Positions 9,301 to 17,996 of a stretch of DNA of 64,000 bases are shown in pieces. The stretch is from positions 51,731 to 115,730 of the forward strand of contig NZ_RXIZ01000013.1 in NCBI RefSeq assembly GCF_003987855.1. The letters run 5' to 3'. The notes under the pieces were generated by a model. The model saw only the letters and a program-made list of their open reading frames with translations. It ran no database searches and was not told where the DNA came from. The stretch's first letter is position 1, and the number at the start of each line of letters is the position of its first letter. This stretch comes from Hyphomicrobium sp. (GTDB lineage: Bacteria > Pseudomonadota > Alphaproteobacteria > Rhizobiales > Hyphomicrobiaceae). Position numbers and translations under genes: made by a program.

Positions 9301-11747
9301 CTGCCGATCTTGCGCTTGACCGTGACGGCTTCGTACGTCCAGGCGCCGTCGCGGCGATACCACTGCCAGTTCGTGTCGAGACGCGTCAGAGTCCAGGTGA
9401 GATCGCTCGCGGCTTGCGCCTTTCCGTCGGCGCCGAGAAGCACGACGTTGAATTCGGCGTTCTGGCCTTCGGGCGCGGACAAGTTGTCAAACAGCGGCTT
9501 GATGCCGATGCGCTGGAGTTTGAGGTCGACGGGGAGCGTCAGGTTGCGCTCGATCGTTCGGCCGCCGTCCTCGCGCAGCTTGACCGTGATCTGCGCTTCG
9601 AGCGGCTTCGGCGTCTTGGGCATTTGCGGCAGCGTGATGGGCACAGCGGCCTTGCCGGACTGATCCATGGCAAGGTTCGCCTGCAGTGCCTGACGCGCGG
9701 GGTTCACGAGTTCGTCGGCTTGGCCGAACACGTATCCGGCATAGCCCGGCACGTCCTTGTTGGAGGCGCGCACGACGACTTCGCCTTCAAGTCCGAGGCC
9801 TGCCGCGGGCGGACCGTAGAGATAACGGCCGTCGGCGTTGATCGACTGGTTCTCATCCGGCGACAAGGCCTTGAGGTCGGACGTGAGCGTCATGTCGAGG
9901 CGTTCGGGGACGAAGTCTTCGACGAGGAATGAGCGCTCGGCGATGGGTTCCGCCTTAGGATCGGTATAGAGCTTCACCCGCCACGTGCCGGTCATCGCCG
10001 TCTTGGCGAGCGTCAGGATGCGCGAGCGGCCGCCGAGGCCGGCATCGTTCATCAGGAGGCGGGCCTGCTCGACGCCGTCGGGCCGGAAGAGCATCAGCGT
10101 CGCGGGGATCGCCGACGCCTTGCCGAACTGATCGCGCACCAGCGCCGTCACGTTCACGTCCTCGCCGCCGCGATAGACACCGCGCTCGGTGTAGATGTAG
10201 GCGTCGACCGGGCCGGACGGATCGCGACCCTGCACGCCGCGATCGGAAAGATCGAAGGAGTTGAGCGTCAGGTCGAGGAAAGCGTATTCGCCTTCGCCTT
10301 TCTGAGCGACGAGGATGGCGGGCGCGGCGCCGCCTTCGCCTTTCGTGATCGCCGCATCGAACTTGGCATAGCCGCGGCCATCGGTCGTCGCCGTTGCCAG
10401 GACTTCGTTGTTCTTGGCGATCAGCTTCACGGACGAGCCGCCGATGCCGGTCGCGTCGCTCAAGGAACGAACGAAGGCGTGGACGCCGTCATTGCCGGAA
10501 AAGGCGGTTAGCCCAAGATCAGAGACGATGAACCACTGCGTGGCGCGTTCGTAGCTTTCCTGCTTCTGCTTCTCGGATGGCTTGGCGACGATGACGTAGA
10601 CGCCGGGTTCGAGCTTGCCGGTGGCGTCCGTCACGGGGACGGCCGTGGTCACGTCCTCGTTGAGCTTCGAGGCGATATCCATCTGGCCCTGGTAGACCTT
10701 GATGCCGGAGCGGTCGCGAATGTTGTCGACGTCGTAGCTCGAGAGCTGACGCGCCATGTCGCCGCTCTGCAGCGTTGTCGCCAGATTGCGGTCGCCGATG
10801 CGATAGACTTCGACATCGATCTTGCTGGTGTTGGTCGTGGTGACGGGAATGCCCTGCTGGCCGCGTGAGGGCAGCACGTAGGCTTTGCCGCCGAAGCGTA
10901 CGAAAGGCGAGCGATCGGGGATATAGACGGCGATGTCGGACGTCTTCAGCAGCTTTTCGCCGATGTCGGACGGAAGTCCGGCACGGATCTGGACCTGATA
11001 GCGCTCGCCGTACTTCAGGCCTTCGAGGCAGAGCTGCTTGCCGTCCTGCACAAGGTTCTGCGGGTCCTTGCCGCCAACCGAGATGAACTTCGCAACATCG
11101 GTCTGCGTGCGCGAAAGGTCTTCGGAGAATTGCAGGCAGAGGCGCGGCGGCGTGGCGTCATTGTCGGTCTTGTAGTCGGTCATGCGGAAGCCGTACTGGC
11201 CACGCAGGCGGTCATACATCTCGCGCGTCGTCTGATCGTCGGCGATCGACAGGCTCAAGCTCAACGCGTCGATGGCGGGACGCCAGTAGGAGCGCGCTTC
11301 GAGCGTGCGGCCCAAGACGTAGAGCGCGTGCGCCTTCTCGGCATTGCCGGTCGCGCGCTGATAGCCGGTGTAGGCGGCGCCGGAGGCATAGATCGCCAGG
11401 TCGTAGCGCTCGTTCGAATTGTTGGGGTCCGGCGGGATGGCGATCAGCGCTTCCGCGAGACGCGTCCAGGCGGCGGAGTCCTGAGCGTTGGCGGAGACGA
11501 CGTTGGCGAGCGCCCGTGAGGCTGCGCGCGGATCGCTCGCGAAATCTTTCTCGGCCTGCGCCTTGAGCGCGGCCGGCGACTTGCCGTCCGGTTTCCAGTT
11601 CGCCTTGAGATAGGCCTCATAGCGTTTGGCGTCGGCGGCGACGCCCTGATGCAGGAAAGGCTTCGGGTCTGCACTGGCAGTTGCGAATGTCGCCAGCATG
11701 AGAGTGAAAACCGCTGCAAGGCGCGCGAGGAAAAGCATTGGTCGCAT
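6378..11747 (-). CDS. bacterial alpha-2-macroglobulin family protein
   Basis: 1789 residues, start ATG. A signal peptide (FLARLAAVFTLMLATFATASA) is followed by macroglobulin-type beta domains (for example AYIYTERGVYRGGEDVNVTA, an MG2-like segment) and a thioester domain with the motif C-A-E-Q at about 1294-1297 in the context YPYGCAEQT. The length fits the large YfhM-like bacterial class. The family traps proteases through the thioester and is typically encoded with PBP1C, as here, so it is thought to protect the envelope when the wall is breached. No lipobox Cys follows the signal peptide, unlike many homologues, so it may be soluble in the periplasm. Translation of pbpC is probably coupled to its stop. 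Confidence 0.95.
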   Translation of the reverse strand: MRPMLFLARLAAVFTLMLATFATASADPKPFLHQGVAADAKRYEAYLKANWKPDGKSPAALKAQAEKDFASDPRAASRALANVVSANAQDSAAWTRLAEALIAIPPDPNNSNERYDLAIYASGAAYTGYQRATGNAEKAHALYVLGRTLEARSYWRPAIDALSLSLSIADDQTTREMYDRLRGQYGFRMTDYKTDNDATPPRLCLQFSEDLSRTQTDVAKFISVGGKDPQNLVQDGKQLCLEGLKYGERYQVQIRAGLPSDIGEKLLKTSDIAVYIPDRSPFVRFGGKAYVLPSRGQQGIPVTTTNTSKIDVEVYRIGDRNLATTLQSGDMARQLSSYDVDNIRDRSGIKVYQGQMDIASKLNEDVTTAVPVTDATGKLEPGVYVIVAKPSEKQKQESYERATQWFIVSDLGLTAFSGNDGVHAFVRSLSDATGIGGSSVKLIAKNNEVLATATTDGRGYAKFDAAITKGEGGAAPAILVAQKGEGEYAFLDLTLNSFDLSDRGVQGRDPSGPVDAYIYTERGVYRGGEDVNVTALVRDQFGKASAIPATLMLFRPDGVEQARLLMNDAGLGGRSRILTLAKTAMTGTWRVKLYTDPKAEPIAERSFLVEDFVPERLDMTLTSDLKALSPDENQSINADGRYLYGPPAAGLGLEGEVVVRASNKDVPGYAGYVFGQADELVNPARQALQANLAMDQSGKAAVPITLPQMPKTPKPLEAQITVKLREDGGRTIERNLTLPVDLKLQRIGIKPLFDNLSAPEGQNAEFNVVLLGADGKAQAASDLTWTLTRLDTNWQWYRRDGAWTYEAVTVKRKIGSGELAVTAGGAAKISQPIDWGRYRLDIASSAADGPASSIIFNAGWYTAGDNVDSPEQLDVALDKDSYKSGDTAKLRIASKLGGKALVAVLGTGLDLMKEVDIAKGGGEVEIPVDGEWGPGAYATAILYRPMDEGQKRMPSRAIGIRWLPIDQSSKHLKVAVTLPDKVKSGAHVDVPLKVEGLAPGEDARVVVAAVDLGILNLTRFETPAPEKWFSQQQKLAFEIRDFYGKLIDGMHADRGKLRSGGDAGAALQGNPTVETVVSLYSGIVQVKDDGTASVSFDLPDFNGTVRFMAVAWSKDKVGHGSGDLIVRDAVALTVAVPRFMTLGDEVDLGFGIHNVDGPAAPYKLTLSRKAGDDRNETLTPVADKTADLKQGERTMQRILFKPTELGEVTLKAVVTGPNDIAVKREMTFNVFPPAGDIKRTTISSLKPGGKLSVSADLAYDLIPSRTRINMSVGPAARLDVPTLLSQLDRYPYGCAEQTVSRAMPLVVANAVAAQIGLAQDKELKDRVQKAIGRVFEMQDSTGAFGVWGPYSTDLWLTAYVTDFLTRAKEANYDVPRESFNRALDRLQNFIAYASDFEKGGEDRAYALYVLARNGRAPIGDLRYYADERIGRFSTPLAKAQVGAALAMMGDKERAERTFAAALAAMPDTPDSGYRSDYGSTLRDGAALVTLAAETGIAREDQPRLATVIAKAYETRTYTSTQEQAWMLLAAKALNDEVKATTLSIDGKPVNGPLLKGLTPAELKNGALTITNNGDTAVDAVISVIGAALTPEPAVSKGFKIERQAYTVDGKKIDLASLTGGKAKVKQNDRFVMVVKVTSEDPAGRVMVVDRLPAGFEIENPHLVDSGAISGLSWLKSTAEPEHTEFRDDRFVAAFNFANVRTSTSSSSSDAENSDTPDNTSGNSTPESQVVLPDGTTQPKTTAVTATLAYIVRAVTPGTFVHPAATVEDMYRPERYARSAAGTLAVSTKE

Positions 11748-12173
11748 CCTGTTTGAGTGCCTCGATGTCGGAGCGCACGAGCGGCGAGGGACTTCGCGCT
11801 CGGGTTGGCCCGCGCCGGAGTATCTTGAAGCGAGCCTTTGCGGGGAAGCCCAACAAGGCTCAAGGGCCGAAGCGCGGCGATAAAATTGGAAGTTCCGTTG
11901 GTTGCGCGTTCTTGCGGCCTTTTTCCGACATTGCTCCCAGGGCGAAACTTAACACCCCGGCAAAGTGCGGGGATAAGTTTTTTATCTCGCGGGATATCGG
12001 GCCTGACGGCGCGCTGAAACAGGCAGCTGCCGGAAACCGGCCTCGCCGCCCGAATGACAGTTTCCTAACGGCGCACGCTCAAACGGCGAAAAGATGTAAC
12101 AGGTCTAAACTTTCCCAAGTCATGACTGTGGCCGGGGCGAGCCCGGCCACAGCAAAAGGAAAGTGGTTTCGCC
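11748..12173. other. intergenic region, promoter of the macroglobulin gene
   Basis: This 426-bp stretch separates the macroglobulin start from the end of the next same-strand gene. It contains the strong hairpin at 12126-12152 and otherwise no supported gene; frames crossing it lack a ribosome binding site and recognisable motifs. It should hold the promoter for the macroglobulin-pbpC pair on the minus strand, but I cannot pick a convincing -35/-10. Confidence 0.5.
12126..12152 (-). terminator. strong GC-rich hairpin downstream of a hypothetical gene
   Basis: CTGTGGCCGGG (12126-12136) and CCCGGCCACAG (12142-12152) form a perfect 11-bp stem with a five-base loop, 22 bases after the stop of the minus-strand gene. 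No clear T-run follows, so it is a probable but not textbook terminator. Confidence 0.6.
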
Positions 12174-12743
12174 TTAGTGCCGCGGGAGAGGTAGCGGCAG
12201 CGCTGCGGGGTCGTCCGACTGCGCGGCGATGATCTCGGGCGAAAGGCGCGGGAGTTTCAGCGGGCGGCCGCGGGACCAGAGTTTCTCAAAGGAGGCGGCG
12301 GCGAAGACGCCAATCGATGCGTCTCCCGGATGGTAGAGTTCGAATGCGTCACGCTTTGTGGGATCGCGGCGCAGGCAGTCCCCGATCCAGACATGGGCCG
12401 GGCCGACGACCAGCTGTTCGTGCGCCGGACCGAAGCTCGGATCGGCGAGGACGCGGACGTCCGCGTCAGTCATGTCGAGCAGCGATGGCGCGGTGGCATC
12501 TTCCATATTGGTGTCGCAGATCACGATGCGGATGTGGGCCGCCTCGACCCGTCCTTCCGACCATGCGGAATGGAGCGCGCGCGCAACCGGGCTGTCGGGA
12601 CTGCGGACGAAAAGCGTAAGGCTGACCCCATGAGCAAGGGGGGTACGGGAGGCCGTCATCGCCTCGCCGATAAAATCCTTCAGCCGTGATTCCTTATCGG
12701 TCCGAGACATAGTCATGAGCCGCGAAGGTGTGGCGGTGCGCAT
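12174..12743 (-). CDS. conserved-looking hypothetical protein
   Basis: Up to 189 residues; not recognised. There is no signal peptide or membrane segment. Alternating hydrophobic strands (VSLTLFVRSPD, IRIVICDTNM, ADVRVLADPSF, HVWIGDCLRRDP, ASIGVFAAASFEKLW) suggest a small alpha/beta cytoplasmic domain. ATG codons at 12743, 12716 and 12710 are all possible; none has a strong ribosome binding site. It is the last gene of the same-strand group that contains the four-helix membrane protein and the divergent PBP, with a 163-bp gap, so a shared role is possible but unproven. Confidence 0.6.
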   Translation of the reverse strand: MRTATPSRLMTMSRTDKESRLKDFIGEAMTASRTPLAHGVSLTLFVRSPDSPVARALHSAWSEGRVEAAHIRIVICDTNMEDATAPSLLDMTDADVRVLADPSFGPAHEQLVVGPAHVWIGDCLRRDPTKRDAFELYHPGDASIGVFAAASFEKLWSRGRPLKLPRLSPEIIAAQSDDPAALPLPLPRH

Positions 12744-12906
12744 TTATGAGATTCCCATTTCGAACGGTCATGTTCGCAAAGATCGAACGCTCCCCCGGTC
12801 GAGCATTCGGTGTCCCCATTAAGCCAGCAAGAATGTTAAACAAGCGTTGCGGGCGGGTTCGATTTAAGGCGAACATCGTTATTCCGTTTTCTTTCCAAGC
12901 TCTTTT

Positions 12907-15315
12907 TTATTCTGCCGCAGGCGGCGCGATGCGCCGGATGAAGGCGCGGTCATGGTCAGAAAGCTGATCATCCTGGGGAATCACGCGTTCGCGCGCGTCG
13001 GCCAAGATGGTGCTGGGGGCGGCCGAGAGTTCGACCGAATCGCTCTCGTGTTCTGACGGCCAGCGGCTTTCAAACGCCCGCATGGCCGATTTCAGCGACG
13101 GCGGCATCACGGCTTCGCTTACCGGCACCGAGAATGTCGCGGTTTCCCGCTGCAACACGACGTGGGCGTGGGCGGGAGCGGCCTGGAGCGGTTCCGTCTG
13201 CAACGTAACCCGGGGAAGGGTGACCACCGTGGCTGGACGGACCTCAGGTGCCGGAGCCTCGGCGGCAAGCTCGGCGATGTTCGTGTTCGCGGCCTTCACC
13301 GTCACGTCGGCTTCTGGATCCGGCTTGGGTGCTGGCCGCTTCACGCGCGGGGCCTGCGGCGGCGTCAGCTCGGGCTCAGGCCGGTAGGTTCGTGCGTAGG
13401 GTCCGAAACGGGCGGCGTGATCGGGGTCGATCGCCATATTCGGGCGAACCGCGCGAAGGGGCGCTTCGAACCTCGGCGGCGCGGTCGGTTCGCGGTCGTC
13501 GACATCATTGCCGGCCTGGAGCGGCGGACGCGGGGTGCTCGGGGTCTCCGGGCCGGGCGCCTGCGGGCCGGGCGTCGTCGTCACCGCGTCGTCTTCGATG
13601 TTGCGACCGCCGAACTCATTCCTTTCCGCGCGGCGCGCTGCGCCCATCACCGCGCCGAGGATGATGTCCGACCAGGCGCCGTTGGTGAACTTATAGACGC
13701 GGAACGATTCAGAGCCGGCGAACTTCGATCCCTGGCGGGCGAGCCGCTTCTGGATGCTGCCGGTCGTCGGCAGGAGCGTGCGCTTGAAAATCTTCTCGCG
13801 CTCGAAGCTGGCGAAGAGATTGGAGAGCAGTTGCGCCTCGACGCGGAGGCTTTCGCGCTGCGCCGGGTTCATGCGCGGCGGTGCATCGAGCGGCACGGCG
13901 ACGTAATAGTCGCCGTTCATGTCGAAGACGACGTGGCGGAACAACTCGAAGTTCTCGCGGATCTGCTTGTCGCGGTGAATGTCGTTGAAGCGCGAGAGGA
14001 TCTCGATCACAGGTCCGCGCTCTGCCGCCTTCATCTTCGGCACAAGGCCGTCGAGGCGACCGCCGGGCCGCTGACCCATCGATACGAGGAAGAGGCAGAG
14101 ATCGACGAACAGAGCGACGGCGAGCGGAACGTAGTCACGCTTCGACAGTCCTGAGGCTTGGCCATCGCCTGAAGCGCGCACTTCCGCCGGGCTCTCGACG
14201 GATTGGATCGCCTTCTTTTGCAACTCGCGCAATTCGTCAGCCGAAGGCGGCATCTTGAAAGCAAGCAAGCCGTAGAACGTTGTGGTCAATCGGCGGAACG
14301 CTTCGATGGTCGCCTCCGGGCCCTCGACGGTGGCGATCTCGGGCTTTTGCAGTTCGGGAAGCTGATCGATCGCTTTGACGACGCCGCGCAACGCCATTTG
14401 CAACTGCGGATCGGGGCAGGAGACGGTGCCCGCTTTACCGTCGCCGAAGGTCGTGCGCTCGGCGCGGTCGGCCAGATCGGTGCGGATCTGGCGAAGCTGT
14501 GGGTCGGTGCGGAAGGCGTTAAATCCGGTCGCGGTCAGGTCGAGCTTGCGGCCGAGCGCGCGCATGAATTCATTTCGCGTTCCCGTCTTCGGATCGAATG
14601 TCGAGGCGTCCGCCGAGACGATCTTTGTCAGGTCGCCGTTCAGGCCCTGCATGTCGGCTTTCACGGCGCCGATCCGACCCTTCACAAAGTCGGATGCGAA
14701 CGAGAAACGCTGCGCATCGTCTTCGCGCATCTTCCGGCGCGGTCCGTCGCCCGGCTTCGAGTTCGGACATGAGGTTCCTTTCGTCTGCTCGAGCTGCGCT
14801 TTATCGGTTGAGACCTGGGTGAGCTGGGTGAGCGTCGCCTGCAGCTGCTCGAGGCGCGTTTCGGCGCCGTGCAGCGCGTTCTGGACTTCGGAGACGGCGC
14901 TTTCCGCCGAGCGCGAGGCTTCCCCCCGGCTTTCCAGCACCTTCCAGTAGAAGCCGAAGCCGAAGCCGATCGAGATCAGCGACAGAAAGATGTAGCCGCC
15001 CGCGTAGAAGAGCTTGGTGAAGAACGGGTGCGGTCGGAACAGCTGGTCCAGCAGCCAAATGATCATCGTCATCAGCATCGCGACCGAGAAGCCGACGATG
15101 ACGCGATGGACGATCGGAAGATCGCCCATGTTGGCTTCGATCAGTTCGAGCATGCCGACGTAGGTCGCGACCCAGGACAGCGCGCCGAGACCGAAAATGA
15201 GGATCGCTCGTTTCCAGTCGCGCGGCGGCTTCTGCGGCGCGCCGCTATCGCGCACGTCCGCGTATAGGCGCAGCGAGCCCGCCTCGCGCCCGAGTTCAGC
15301 ACCATCCCGGTTCAT
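12907..15315 (-). CDS. large four-helix membrane protein with periplasmic coiled coil and Pro-rich tail
   Basis: 802 residues from the ATG at 15315 (a GTG 15 codons upstream is also possible). Hydrophobic segments are seen at about 37-59, 71-92, 102-124 and 396-414. By the positive-inside rule both ends are cytoplasmic and residues 125-395 periplasmic. That loop begins with a heptad-rich coiled coil (SAESAVSEVQNALHGAETRL) and has two Cys in similar settings (TSCPN near 183, VSCPDP near 300) that could form a disulfide. After helix 4 comes a folded segment and then a long Pro/Ala-rich cytoplasmic tail. I do not recognise the family. It lies 170 bp downstream of the divergent PBP gene on the same strand, so a structural partnership in wall synthesis is a reasonable inference. 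Confidence 0.7.
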   Translation of the reverse strand: MNRDGAELGREAGSLRLYADVRDSGAPQKPPRDWKRAILIFGLGALSWVATYVGMLELIEANMGDLPIVHRVIVGFSVAMLMTMIIWLLDQLFRPHPFFTKLFYAGGYIFLSLISIGFGFGFYWKVLESRGEASRSAESAVSEVQNALHGAETRLEQLQATLTQLTQVSTDKAQLEQTKGTSCPNSKPGDGPRRKMREDDAQRFSFASDFVKGRIGAVKADMQGLNGDLTKIVSADASTFDPKTGTRNEFMRALGRKLDLTATGFNAFRTDPQLRQIRTDLADRAERTTFGDGKAGTVSCPDPQLQMALRGVVKAIDQLPELQKPEIATVEGPEATIEAFRRLTTTFYGLLAFKMPPSADELRELQKKAIQSVESPAEVRASGDGQASGLSKRDYVPLAVALFVDLCLFLVSMGQRPGGRLDGLVPKMKAAERGPVIEILSRFNDIHRDKQIRENFELFRHVVFDMNGDYYVAVPLDAPPRMNPAQRESLRVEAQLLSNLFASFEREKIFKRTLLPTTGSIQKRLARQGSKFAGSESFRVYKFTNGAWSDIILGAVMGAARRAERNEFGGRNIEDDAVTTTPGPQAPGPETPSTPRPPLQAGNDVDDREPTAPPRFEAPLRAVRPNMAIDPDHAARFGPYARTYRPEPELTPPQAPRVKRPAPKPDPEADVTVKAANTNIAELAAEAPAPEVRPATVVTLPRVTLQTEPLQAAPAHAHVVLQRETATFSVPVSEAVMPPSLKSAMRAFESRWPSEHESDSVELSAAPSTILADARERVIPQDDQLSDHDRAFIRRIAPPAAE

Positions 15316-15485
15316 TGCCGCCAACCCTACCCAAGAGAAGCGTGCAGACTCGGCGGCCACTCAGCGTTTTTGATGGTTGAACTGAGGCTGAGCAATGTCG
15401 GACTTCCGGCTCTTTTTCAGCGCGGCGATGAATGATGGCTGCAACTGCTGCGTCACGCGCGCTCGACGCTGCGGCGTCGGGCCGA

Positions 15486-17996
15486 TCAGTTCGCGCTCAG
15501 TGTGCGCAGTTGTTCGTCGGAGGGCGAGCGCTCGCGCGGAGAGGAAACATCTGTCGCTGCGACGCGGGCAGCAGACGCGGCAGAAGCCACCGGCGTAGCT
15601 CGGCGCTGTGGCAGGAAATCGCGACGCGGGTTCGACTTCGCGTGCTCGGCTAAATCATGCAGCAGAACATCGAGCAGCGGCGCGGCGATCTGAGCCGCGT
15701 GAAGATCATGCGCCCAGGGTTGCGAGGCATTCCCGGTGCCTACCAGCACGACGTAGGAATAGGCGGCGCCATTCGCGAACTGCAGGCCGCCCGACGCCCA
15801 GGTGTCCACGGTCGCGTTCGGATCAAGCGTCACCGAAGTTCCCGTCTTGGCAAAGTGGAGCCGGAGGTCGCCTCGGCGTCGCGCGCACCACTGGCTAAGG
15901 CTTTTCAACGTGCCGTAGGACTGGCCAGCGGTCTGATAGCAAAGGGGCGCTTCAAGAAGCGTGCGGATCAGTCCCGACGCGCTCGGTCGGATCAGGGATT
16001 TCGGAATGATGGCCGGGCGCGCCTCTGCCGTAATGCCCGCGCCACCTTCGCCTTTCTGCGTGAAGTCGTAGGCCGCAATCAGCGTCGGCGGACGAATGGG
16101 TTTCGTTCCGCGTCCGATGAGCGAAGCGAGGATAACGCTCGACATGAAATGCACCCGCCGAGGCGCGCCCGCAATCTGACCAAGAACAACGGCGGTCGAC
16201 GGTGGCGTGCCACCAAGTGCGGCGGCCGGCGGCATCGTGAAGCCGAAGCCGTCGATCAGCCGCTTGATGGGCGCCTGTCCAAGCTGCGCGCCGCGATTGA
16301 TGAGCGGCGCATTGAGCGAGCAGGCGAACGCGACGATCGAGCGGCGGCTGCCCGAGTTCGCGCCCTTGGCGCAGGTATCGCCGCCCTGAGCGGGGAACTG
16401 GCTGTCGGAATAGAGGCTGTCGGGTCCGTCGCGGCCCTGGTTGGCGAGAGCGACGGCGAGAAGCATTTTGCCGGTGGAAGCGACCTGTCGGCTTTCGAGC
16501 GACGGCTCGTATTGGCCCGTATCCGAGCGCCGGGCCGGAAGCGAGCCGAAGTAGGCGGCTGTCTCGCCGGTCTCGTAGTAGCGCACGATGTTGCCATTGC
16601 CGTCGGCGGCGACCACGATGACATTGGGAAGCGTTTTATCGGCGCTGACTTTCTTCGGATCGAGAGTGAAAGCCGTGTCGATCCGGGAAGCCCATTTTGC
16701 GTCGAGCGAGGCAAGCTCGGAATCGACCTTGTCGCGGAACGCCAAGTTCTCGCCGATATCGAAGGTTGTCGTCACGCCCCGGACGTAGTCGCGCCAGGCG
16801 AAGCCGTAGCTCTGCTTCATCTCTTCGCGAATGCCGAAGCGTGCCGCGGGCAAAAGCAGATTGGCGCGGATCATCGGGTTTGCCTCGGCGCGCTTCAGCT
16901 GCGTTGGAGCGAAGCGCTCGAGGGCGGCTTCGAGCTTCGGCTTGATCTTGGGGTTCGGCGGTCCGCCGGCGAGGGCCATCAGTTCGAAGACGACCTTCTT
17001 CTGCTCGGCTTCGTCAGTGATGAGCTTCTCGGCGCACGTGCGAGCGCGCACTTCGGTGATGTAGCGCCAGCGGTCGAGGCGGACGGCATTCAGCCGATCA
17101 TTGCCTTCAAGCAGGATGATCGGCTTGTTGACGGCGGAGGCGAGCACAAACTGCTCAGCAGTCGAGAGATCCTTGGCTTCCTTCCCGAATACAACTTGGC
17201 TTGTCACCTCCACGCCGTGCAACGGCTGGCCGCCGGTGCGTTGCGCGAGCCAGATGTGGTTCGCCGCCCATTGCTTCAGGAGGGTATCGTCGCCGTCGCG
17301 CGTTAGCTCGCGGTAGATCACAGGAGCGAGCCACCATTCGCCGAGCTTGCGCTTCAGCTTTTCGATGCCGCCCTCGTCGGCGCGGGGCGGCGTTTTGTAG
17401 ATGACGCGGGCGAACTGCATGGGCAGCGTCGAACCGCCAACGCCGAGCACGGGTCTGTGCGCGGCGATCGAGCGCGTGACGGTCGAGACGGGAATTTTCA
17501 GAACGCCAACGAGATCGATGCCGAATGGGTTGAGCGGGCCGCCCAGGTAGCGATCCTCGTGATAGGAAAGGCAGCGCCAATATTGTTCGGGCACCTGCCG
17601 TACTGGGATCGATTTGTGATCGGGGTTGGCGACGTAATCGCCGAGTGCGATGGCGCTGTCGGTGTAGTTCACGTCGCGCAGGCTATCGAGGCGCGGGTCG
17701 AACGTGCCGACGAAATTGCCTTTGGGATCATAGATGGCTGTCGCAAGCCAGCGCTCGGCGTCGTAGCCAAGTTTGTCGTGCATAGACAGATCGCCGAGGT
17801 AGCCTCGGACGGGCGCGGCGATGTAGACTAGTGCGATCGCGAAGAGGACGTAGACGATCGCGCCGGTGAAGACGTGGCGCAGTGGTCCGAGCTTTGGATT
17901 GAAAGCTACGGCCATCATCAGCCAACGCACGATCCAACGCGGTGCCCATAGGCAGAAGTCCGCGAGGGCGGTCAGATGCCGCAGAAGACGTAACAT
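15486..17996 (-). CDS. divergent bifunctional penicillin-binding protein (GT51 plus transpeptidase)
   Basis: 836 residues, ATG start. One or two N-terminal hydrophobic segments (WIVRWLMMAVAF; VFTGAIVYVLFAIALVYIAAPV) precede a GT51-like domain with E-D-R-Y-L at Glu147 and GGSTLPMQFARVIY. The usual EDxxFxxHxG signature is altered: the His is absent and the stretch reads EDRYLGGPLNPFGID. The transpeptidase has S-T-G-K at 507-510, a CSLN motif (SxN) and K-T-G-T-S from Lys717, so it should bind beta-lactams. A charged C-terminal tail follows. It differs from classical class A PBPs enough to suggest a specialised enzyme. The downstream neighbour is the four-helix membrane protein; a 30-codon membrane peptide lies 202 bp upstream. 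Confidence 0.8.
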   Translation of the reverse strand: MLRLLRHLTALADFCLWAPRWIVRWLMMAVAFNPKLGPLRHVFTGAIVYVLFAIALVYIAAPVRGYLGDLSMHDKLGYDAERWLATAIYDPKGNFVGTFDPRLDSLRDVNYTDSAIALGDYVANPDHKSIPVRQVPEQYWRCLSYHEDRYLGGPLNPFGIDLVGVLKIPVSTVTRSIAAHRPVLGVGGSTLPMQFARVIYKTPPRADEGGIEKLKRKLGEWWLAPVIYRELTRDGDDTLLKQWAANHIWLAQRTGGQPLHGVEVTSQVVFGKEAKDLSTAEQFVLASAVNKPIILLEGNDRLNAVRLDRWRYITEVRARTCAEKLITDEAEQKKVVFELMALAGGPPNPKIKPKLEAALERFAPTQLKRAEANPMIRANLLLPAARFGIREEMKQSYGFAWRDYVRGVTTTFDIGENLAFRDKVDSELASLDAKWASRIDTAFTLDPKKVSADKTLPNVIVVAADGNGNIVRYYETGETAAYFGSLPARRSDTGQYEPSLESRQVASTGKMLLAVALANQGRDGPDSLYSDSQFPAQGGDTCAKGANSGSRRSIVAFACSLNAPLINRGAQLGQAPIKRLIDGFGFTMPPAAALGGTPPSTAVVLGQIAGAPRRVHFMSSVILASLIGRGTKPIRPPTLIAAYDFTQKGEGGAGITAEARPAIIPKSLIRPSASGLIRTLLEAPLCYQTAGQSYGTLKSLSQWCARRRGDLRLHFAKTGTSVTLDPNATVDTWASGGLQFANGAAYSYVVLVGTGNASQPWAHDLHAAQIAAPLLDVLLHDLAEHAKSNPRRDFLPQRRATPVASAASAARVAATDVSSPRERSPSDEQLRTLSAN

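Noticed and set aside
15657..17306. 549-codon antisense frame over the divergent PBP gene
   Set aside because: The opposite strand carries intact PBP motifs; the frame reads as Arg/Ala/Gly-rich shadow sequence.
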